DNA from: Bradysia coprophila
Taxonomy: Eukaryota > Arthropoda > Insecta > Diptera > Sciaridae
DNA length: 64,000 bases
Assembly (NCBI RefSeq): GCF_014529535.1
Contig: NW_023503423.1
Coordinates: 8,145,340-8,209,339, forward strand
Direction of reading: 5' to 3'
In this document: one piece after another, positions 57,641 to 64,000 of the stretch
Layout: the number at the start of each line of letters is the position of its first letter
Numbering within the stretch: position 1 is the first letter of the stretch
The notes under the pieces: generated by a model
The model's input: only the letters and a program-made list of their open reading frames with translations
Databases searched by the model: none
What the model was told of the DNA's origin: nothing
Program-made: the position numbers and the translations under genes

Positions 57641-60240
57641 TTAGTTGGCAATACATTTCAAATAAAATTCTTTCGGAACGACATCCTTTGGCATGAGACG
57701 AGCATGTCGTTTTAACAAGTCCAAAGTGACACTAACACCTGCAACATCAACAAACACATTCAAGAAATCCGACCACGAATACACTTGATTATCGTCAAAC
57801 TGAACCGGCGATAATTGCGAACATTCAAAGCATTCCATTTGCTTTTGCGAATGCATCAAAACCATTAACTGAAACATAGTCACTCGCATCGCATCATCTG
57901 TGCATAGCTTCGCGACTTGTTTCAGTAGATTAGTCGATTGACTAGCAAATACCAACAGAATGATGCGCCTTAAATCGACATTACTGTCCTGGAACAGCAT
58001 TTGTATGATGTTTGATGTGACCGATGGAAATGCCTTCATAACTTTAATGCATCGGTCTCTAGCACCACGTAACCACATCAACTTTAACCATTCCACAGCA
58101 ATGTCCTCGTATTTACAGTCTTTGTATCGAATAAGTATCGGAAACGTGCATTGTGTACATCGCAATGTCGTTTCCGTTAATTGTTTATTTACTAAAATTA
58201 TTCCGTCAATCACATAATCCAGACATGGATCTTCCATTTCACTGATCACATTTGGCATAAGATAGTTGAAATACATCTCAAAGCATTGGCGCCGAGCTTC
58301 CGTTTCACTTTCCCCATTCTCAATCAACAATCCTTCGACTTTGCTCAACAGCACCTGGATACCCGAACAGTCCAATTCGTCGAATATGCCCGCATATCGA
58401 TCGACCAATGTTGTCCGGGAAATTGATTGTGATTTGCATATCATGACGAGATTCTGCAATTGTTTTTCCTCGCTGGTCGCGGTTGATTGCGTTGGTGGAT
58501 GATGGACAATGGCTGATACGGTTCGTCGGCGGTTCGAAACAATTGTGTCGTAATCCTCGGGCGATGATTCGAATCGATCGATCTGATTCGGTTTTGTTTG
58601 GTCGTTTAGCAGCGCCTCGCCGTTTATACGGAGGGTTTGCGTAAATTCGGGCAATATTTCATCGTAGACAGTTGGATGGACGATGAAAATACCATTTTCC
58701 AGACGCGTTGCACTCCTCGAAAGGCTTTCGTCATTTCCGGCCAAAATGTCATTGAAATTGCTTTCCAGCTCCATGACCACTTCCGCTTCGCCGACATTTT
58801 TCAAATATTCGTGGATTTGTTTCAACTTCAATCGATATGGCACCAATTTCTCTCTCAAATAATCTCTATGTTGAAACAGGGCGCACAGCGTCTGTTCGTA
58901 TTTTCGTTCCTGGAGAATGTCAAGGAACTGTTCCTCCAACGAAACAAGTTCAACGCTAAATAATTCCCCGTTCAATGTGAATATGTGCAAGGTGTTTGAG
59001 TTACTCACACGAACGTCTATGATATCCTTTATTTCGTCTGACCATAAAACGACACGTGACTCATTCGGATCGAAAATGTAAAATCCGGTTCGCGTAAAAC
59101 CGAGAACGAACTTCTTTAACACCGGATGCAAACGGGCCAGTTGAAGGATTTGTGGATCTTGTACACAGTCTTCCGGTAGACCTGTGTAATTAGCATGAAG
59201 CTTGGTTGGTGCACAGGCCAGTGCTGCCTTGAATTGTGATGTTTGGAGAACATTCCCATTCAAATCGGATTCCCATATGCGTGAGCCCGGCCGAGCACAG
59301 TAGATTTTCAAAAACACTTCCGAATATTGATTGTAAATCGGTAAGAAACAGGCACCGTAATACCCATCCCGAGGCGTGTTTCCAATCTGTAGTCGAAGAA
59401 GGAATTTCGATCATTTGACTTTTCATCTTCTGACAGTTTATGGATGTCGTCGCTGCTTGCTTACCTGTTTGAATTGTTCGGTTTTCATATCACATAGAAT
59501 GCACCTTGCGTATGTCGACACCAGCAGTAAGCGATCGAAGTTCGAGATCTGAACGATGGGCGATTCCAAATATAAAATTGGATTGATGCGCAGGCCGGTT
59601 AATGTTCGGTTCTAAAATATTATTTTTTATGAAAACGTAACAATTGGGCAGAGCTCATTGCATGAATATAAACTCACAAACAGCATGTCAATGAAGACAA
59701 TGGACACGATGCCTTTCTTATTGCCGATGAACAGGTGCGATTCCTCGTTTTTCCATTCGATGAATGTAATTTTCTGCGTTTCCTCGCATTTCGAAACCAG
59801 GACAATCGGTTCCTGAGCATCGAAATCCAATAGATACACACCAATCATTCCCTTGTCGGTGGAGAAGGCGACAAATCTGGCAATTGATTCGAATCAATTT
59901 TACTCTTTACTCTGATTGAATCAAATTGGCATATACCTTTCATTCGGAGATATCCGAACGTTTGTGATGGAGCCATGAACATTTTGGATTAGCTGCAGAA
60001 ACTCGCATGGATTGAGACGAAAGATGTATAAACTTCCAGACGATGCACCAAAAACGATATAATTGGAGACATCGACACAGGTGTACTGGAAAAAAGATTG
60101 TGTCAGAAAAATACATAAATAAATCGATAACTCTTGTGTCTGCCACAGTCAGTGCTTCTCACCGTCAGTCTTTTCGTGAGTGGTTTTTTTGTTTCTTGAC
60201 ACAAATCGGTGAAATGATTCAAACGGTATTCCGTGTGCAT
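57641..60240 (-). CDS. HPS5: HPS5 homologue (BLOC-2 subunit; Drosophila pink)
   Basis: Five exons: 60240-60163, 60085-59937, 59876-59678, 59611-59465 and 59386-57641; all in phase, 772 aa, against about 830 in Drosophila. The first exon (MHTEYRLNHFTDLCQETKKP) leads into a WD40-like beta-propeller (YTCVDVSNYIVFGASSGSLY, RISPNERFVAFSTDKGMIGV), then the family block QYSEVFLKIYCARPGSRIWE. The C-terminal half is helical, with repeats typical of trafficking coat proteins. HPS5 works with HPS3 and HPS6 in BLOC-2, delivering cargo to lysosome-related organelles such as eye pigment granules. The start is the only ATG giving a short N-terminus in phase with the propeller. No defect is visible. Confidence 0.92.
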
Positions 60241-60892
60241 TTTGACTAAATAACACTGCGGTGCGTGATTAAGCTGTAACTGTTTGGTTAAAGAATTCTA
60301 CTTAAAACTGGAGACAGTACACCCTTTATTATTACATTGTTGTTTGCGGTATGAACACAAAATGACAAGTGAATCATGAAATATCCCTTGAACTAAAATC
60401 AAGACGTTTGTTGCGCATGTGTCTGTCTGTGTGTGTATGTACTACACAGTGCATTAAGCGGAATGAATGAATGATGTTCATTCACTTTGCTGATTTCAGT
60501 TGAAAATTTGAAAACTTCGGGGATAAATTTGGTAAGAAACAATGGTCTGATACATGGCCCATGGGTGAAAAAATGCTTCTTCTGCGTATGTGGAACTGTA
60601 TGGTCAATTTTTGGCCTACTCATTTTTAAAATCGATTTTTAACCGTGAAGCCATGATAGCACATTTTTAGCCAAATGGAGGAAAATGTTGATCATGCTTT
60701 CTACATTTTTCTAACAGTTTGTTGAGTAGGTTGAGTAAAGTATGCAGTAGAGTGGTGTTTCACTTCGTTAACACAAGTGTGTTATGTCCCACAGATCAAC
60801 TAAATACAAACTTGAAACTAAAACAATAGCGTACCAAAGCTGTAACTCTGCTAAACGTCCGAAATAAAACGCTCTATTCCCTCTTACCCAGT
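60241..60892. other. upstream region of HPS5
   Basis: No gene; the (GT)n-like tract at about 60417-60437 is the only obvious simple sequence. It presumably includes the HPS5 promoter. Confidence 0.35.
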
Positions 60893-61044
60893 GTCTATAT
60901 TCGCGAAAATATTTTCACGAATTTTCTCAGATTTTCGCGATTTTCTCAAATTTTCACAAAAAACGTTTTTCAAAAATTCACGAAAATTTGTGAAATTCGT
61001 TAAAATTTGAGAAAATTCGTAAAAATATTTTCGCGATTATAGGC
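60893..61044. mobile_element. 152-bp hairpin element
   Basis: The arms, from TATATTCGCGAAAATATTTT to its complement ending TTCGCGATTATAGGCA, are both built of ACGAATTTTCTCAAATTTT words that also resemble the core of 16974-17741. Confidence 0.7.
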
Positions 61045-61059
61045 ATTGCTCTTACCACA

Positions 61060-62010
61060 GCACTGCTCCTAGCATGAACACTGAATTGACAAGTGTCAAA
61101 TTTGGAGGCTTTAGTGATAGGAGCTACCGCTTAGAATTGTTTGTATTGTATGATTTAACTCATCAACGAAATTAAGTCACCTATATGACTATGTCCTAAA
61201 GAAACAAACGAAATAGCGGACCCGTATCTTCGATTTCACACCATATTAAGATATTCTATTGATCAAAAATGTGGCCAACCGTATAGTTCTACCCGGCAGT
61301 TCAAACAAATCACGGCTACAAACCGCCTCAGTCACGTTTTGAACGGCTTTGTTTTTGAGGATTTGCATTACCTTCAGCACAGCTCTGCTCCTAGCATGAA
61401 CAAAAGAAATATTTGGGGCTGATGCAATCAAAATAGGCCTTTCATTTCTTTCGTAAAGACAGGAGTCATGATTTCTTGGTGCAGAACACTGCTCCTAGCA
61501 TGAACACTGACTTGAGAAGTAAGTGTCATATTTGCAGGCTTCACTGATAAGAGCTATCGCTTAGGATTGTTTGTATGTTGCATACATCGAAAACAAGTTA
61601 TTTATCTTTACAAAAGAAACGCAACTGTAATTTCATCAGCCTCCGAATATTTTCTATATTCATGTTAGATGCAGTGCTGTGCTTCGTATGAATAAAAACA
61701 CACAACACATGCAATCGTACACACATACATATTTAAAAATTTTGAGGCTTTTTGACGTTAAAAAAATGAGCGTTCGTGCTAGGAGCAATGCTACGCCTTG
61801 AGTGTTTACATACTTTGGTTAAACCGTACTTAGTCGTATGTTGAAGTAGCACACCTGGATATTGTAATGTGTGTTATGCTTACTACACTACACACTATAT
61901 CTATAAAGCAAATAATGGCAATGCAAATTACCTTGAAAAGCACACAAGAAGTAGCTACTTCCATAGAAAAGGATGTGTAAGAACACAGCACTGATTCTAG
62001 CATGAACATA
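61060..62010. repeat. cluster of short dispersed CTCCTAGCATGAACA repeats
   Basis: GCACTGCTCCTAGCATGAAC or close variants occur at about 61063, 61380, 61487 and 61988, and inverted at about 61774. Two copies (61063-61146 and 61487-61572) extend into an 85-bp duplication ending CGCTTAGAATTGTTTGTAT. Confidence 0.7.
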
Positions 62011-62357
62011 GAAAATATTCGGATGCTGATGAAATCCCAGTAGGCACTGAGTCTCTTTTGTACATATATTTGCTTCACATATTCGCCTAGTCGGTTGGCC
62101 TGTAGAGGCGCCACATTTTTTTATGGTACTTCATTCTTACTGGACTATTTTTTTGTGAAACAACTTCACATTGATTCATTCCTATGAAATGTCACAGCAG
62201 TGAAGTTGGTTCACATGAAAATAAGCGCAGTGACAGCAGTAATTTTATGACAGAATGTACTAAAATATCGTAAAACTCTATTACATTTCTTCTTAGTTTC
62301 TAAACATCATTCTCCTATAGGTGTTTGATATATTTTTATTTAAACATTAACAAAATA

Positions 62358-62706
62358 TTAGTTATCATTTGATAAAATGTAATAAATGTCATCTAGTTTC
62401 GCGGATGTGTGGGATGTGTCGAATGTACCCATCATGCTTGCCGCATTTGTTCTTTGTAATGCGATTCCTATCCGTTGTTTAAAGTACAATACTGATGTTT
62501 CACAAGCGAACGGAAGGAAAATGTAGTTGTCATCCACAAGGTTTTTGTAATCGTCACATTTAGCAGCTCTAGCTCTTGTTGCAACTCTGCCTGATCCAAT
62601 TGCTGACGAATGAACGTATGAAGGTGCCAATGTGTCTCTTATGGTCGCGTCGGAGACAAGCATTTTTCCGTTACTCCAAGGGATCAGTGTGACACCGTCA
62701 GCTCTA
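62358..62706 (-). pseudogene. LINE polymerase C-terminal relic
   Basis: The minus strand encodes DGVTLIPWSNGKMLVSDATI, RDTLAPSYV, ..ATRARAAKCDDYKNL and FLPFACETS, the conserved tail that follows reverse transcriptase in one widespread group of animal LINE proteins. No reverse-transcriptase core is nearby, so it is a truncated, dead copy. Confidence 0.75.
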
Positions 62707-62872
62707 GACTCTAGAGCCTCTAACCTAATTTGACATTTTTTATAAAGATCGGAACATGTCAGGTTTACCTGAACCTAATTCAACCAATTTTAACATGACC
62801 TGAATGTACCTGAAGCCTGAAAGTGCTACCTCACCTGAAATCTGACAGTTTAACCTAAAACATGCATGAAAC

Positions 62873-63249
62873 TAAAGTTCGGAACAGATCACTTTTATCT
62901 GATCTGAAACTGAAAAAAGACGATCTGAAATTTTCAGATTCAGTTCAGATTGATTTAAAATTTATCTGATCTGAATCTGAAAATTTCAGATCAAATCTGA
63001 ATTCAAACTGAAATCTGAAAATCTGATTTTTTGCAATCTGATCTGAAATTTTTCAGATTGATCTGAAAATTTTTGCAATTTCCTGATAATCAGATCAAAT
63101 CAGTTTTTATCCGAACTGAATCTGAAATCACGCGATCTGAAATTTCAGATACAGATCAGATTCAATTCAATAGTAATCTGATCTGAATCTGAAAATTTCT
63201 CAATCTGATCTGAAAATTTTCAGATTAATCTGATCTGTTCCGACCTCTA
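62873..63249. mobile_element. 377-bp hAT MITE made of AGATCTGA repeats
   Basis: It is bracketed by a perfect 8-bp duplication CATGAAAC (62865-62872, 63250-63257). The ends TAAAGTTCGGAACAGATCA and TGATCTGTTCCGACCTCTA are inverted and fit the hAT pattern. The whole interior is built from variants of TCAGATCTGAAAAT. Confidence 0.88.
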
Positions 63250-63257
63250 CATGAAAC

Positions 63258-64000
63258 CTTACCTGAAATTTTAGGTGATACTGATTTTTGACTGAGTTTG
63301 TACCTGGATTTTTTAGGGATTTCTTCTCGTGAAGTCTGCATATTCTATCAAGTATTTGAGAACACATGACAAAACGAAACATTTTCGTAAACATTTTATG
63401 AATTAAAAACAAGTCCAGGCCTGGCTATACAGTGGGCGATGAGGCGGATATTTTTTATCAATTCAAATCCGAATACTTCCAAGTCCGAGCTTTATAGATA
63501 CAATGCAAGAATGCAACGAAATTCCTTCCTATATTAACGGGACAGCGGACAGCTGTGTAACGCCTTCGCAATATTGAAAGGGGTAACGTTTTTTTTTTTC
63601 TTATATTATACATTCATGAAACGTTGCTTCTATATTTACATTATATCAATGCATTGATTATATCCATGAGCACAATGAATTGGCTGTAGCTATGCATCCC
63701 TATACACTCTTCTTTCTCTCTCGACAAAAAAAAAACCGAGAATATATCGACCACCATTGATAATGAATCTCAAATGAAGTAACTGCGAGTTAAGAGTGTC
63801 ATTGTACAACGTACCTCAACAGTTGTTAGATTATATACGTCGCAAATTGAAGCACACTTGTTTCACATTCATAACTGGGTGATACTTGACATACAAAATT
63901 ATTAAGTCTGGCACATTTCATGTGATATCCATTTCTATTGTGGAATAATTTGGTGCCCTCATCGGTAGCTTTTTCAATAGGTAAAAAATAAAAATAAAAT
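63258..64000. other. intergenic, nothing recognised
   Basis: No supported gene; the minus frame at 63200-63412 overlaps the MITE end. Confidence 0.4.

Noticed and set aside
57960..58963. plus-strand ORFs of 78-108 codons
   Set aside because: Antisense shadows within the long HPS5 exon.

Overview
The window is eukaryotic nuclear DNA. Its genes are split by short GT-AG introns, many of them 55-80 bp, and separated by AT-rich, transposon-packed intergenic DNA. The proteins (UBAP1, a secreted M1 aminopeptidase, a FAAH-like amidase, an aldehyde oxidase, an aldo-keto reductase-like protein, a GH20 hexosaminidase, a zeste/Myb-SANT-type protein and HPS5/pink) and the compact introns fit an insect. 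A fly of the lower Diptera (fungus-gnat type) is my best guess; that is inference, because no species marker is visible.

Layout: 1-5.9 kb is intergenic, with a TA-flanked fold-back transposon and one hypothetical minus-strand first exon. UBAP1 (+) occupies 5,980-7,845. 8.1-13.2 kb holds a 1.24-kb repeat (copy 1), a hAT element with a perfect 8-bp target duplication, and an inverted repeat around it. The aminopeptidase (-) runs 16,533-13,387. 16.8-18.9 kb is nested repeats. The FAAH-like gene (+, 19,032-21,264) has its last coding part interrupted by a 59-bp insertion that brings a stop codon. 21.3-35.2 kb has no recognised gene and is a dense graveyard of hairpin elements, tandem arrays, a Helitron end-pair, nested MITEs and copy 2 of the 1.24-kb repeat.

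The aldehyde oxidase (+) fills 35,208-41,743, complete except for its first coding exon. An AKR-like pseudoenzyme (+, 45,943-47,367) and a beta-hexosaminidase (-, 49,897-47,705) converge tail to tail. A zeste-type regulator (-, 52,874-51,771) follows, then a block with two tRNA-derived units inside inverted-repeat elements (54.7-55.7 kb). HPS5 (-, 60,240-57,641) is complete. The right end carries a LINE relic and a 377-bp hAT MITE.

The genes are independent metazoan housekeeping or metabolic genes and do not form one pathway. The two endosomal/lysosome-related trafficking genes (UBAP1 of ESCRT-I, HPS5 of BLOC-2) lie 50 kb apart and need not be linked. I found no self-contained novel system. 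The most interesting signals are the retroposon-truncated amidase, the AKR with several active-site residues lost, the paired tRNA-like units with oligo-T stops, the self-nested MITEs with an empty-site control, the in-frame stop-free micro-intron of the oxidase, and the unusual density of perfect hairpins. Exon coordinates were worked out by eye from splice consensus, phase and family alignment from memory; all multi-exon models given with full exon lists keep frame throughout.
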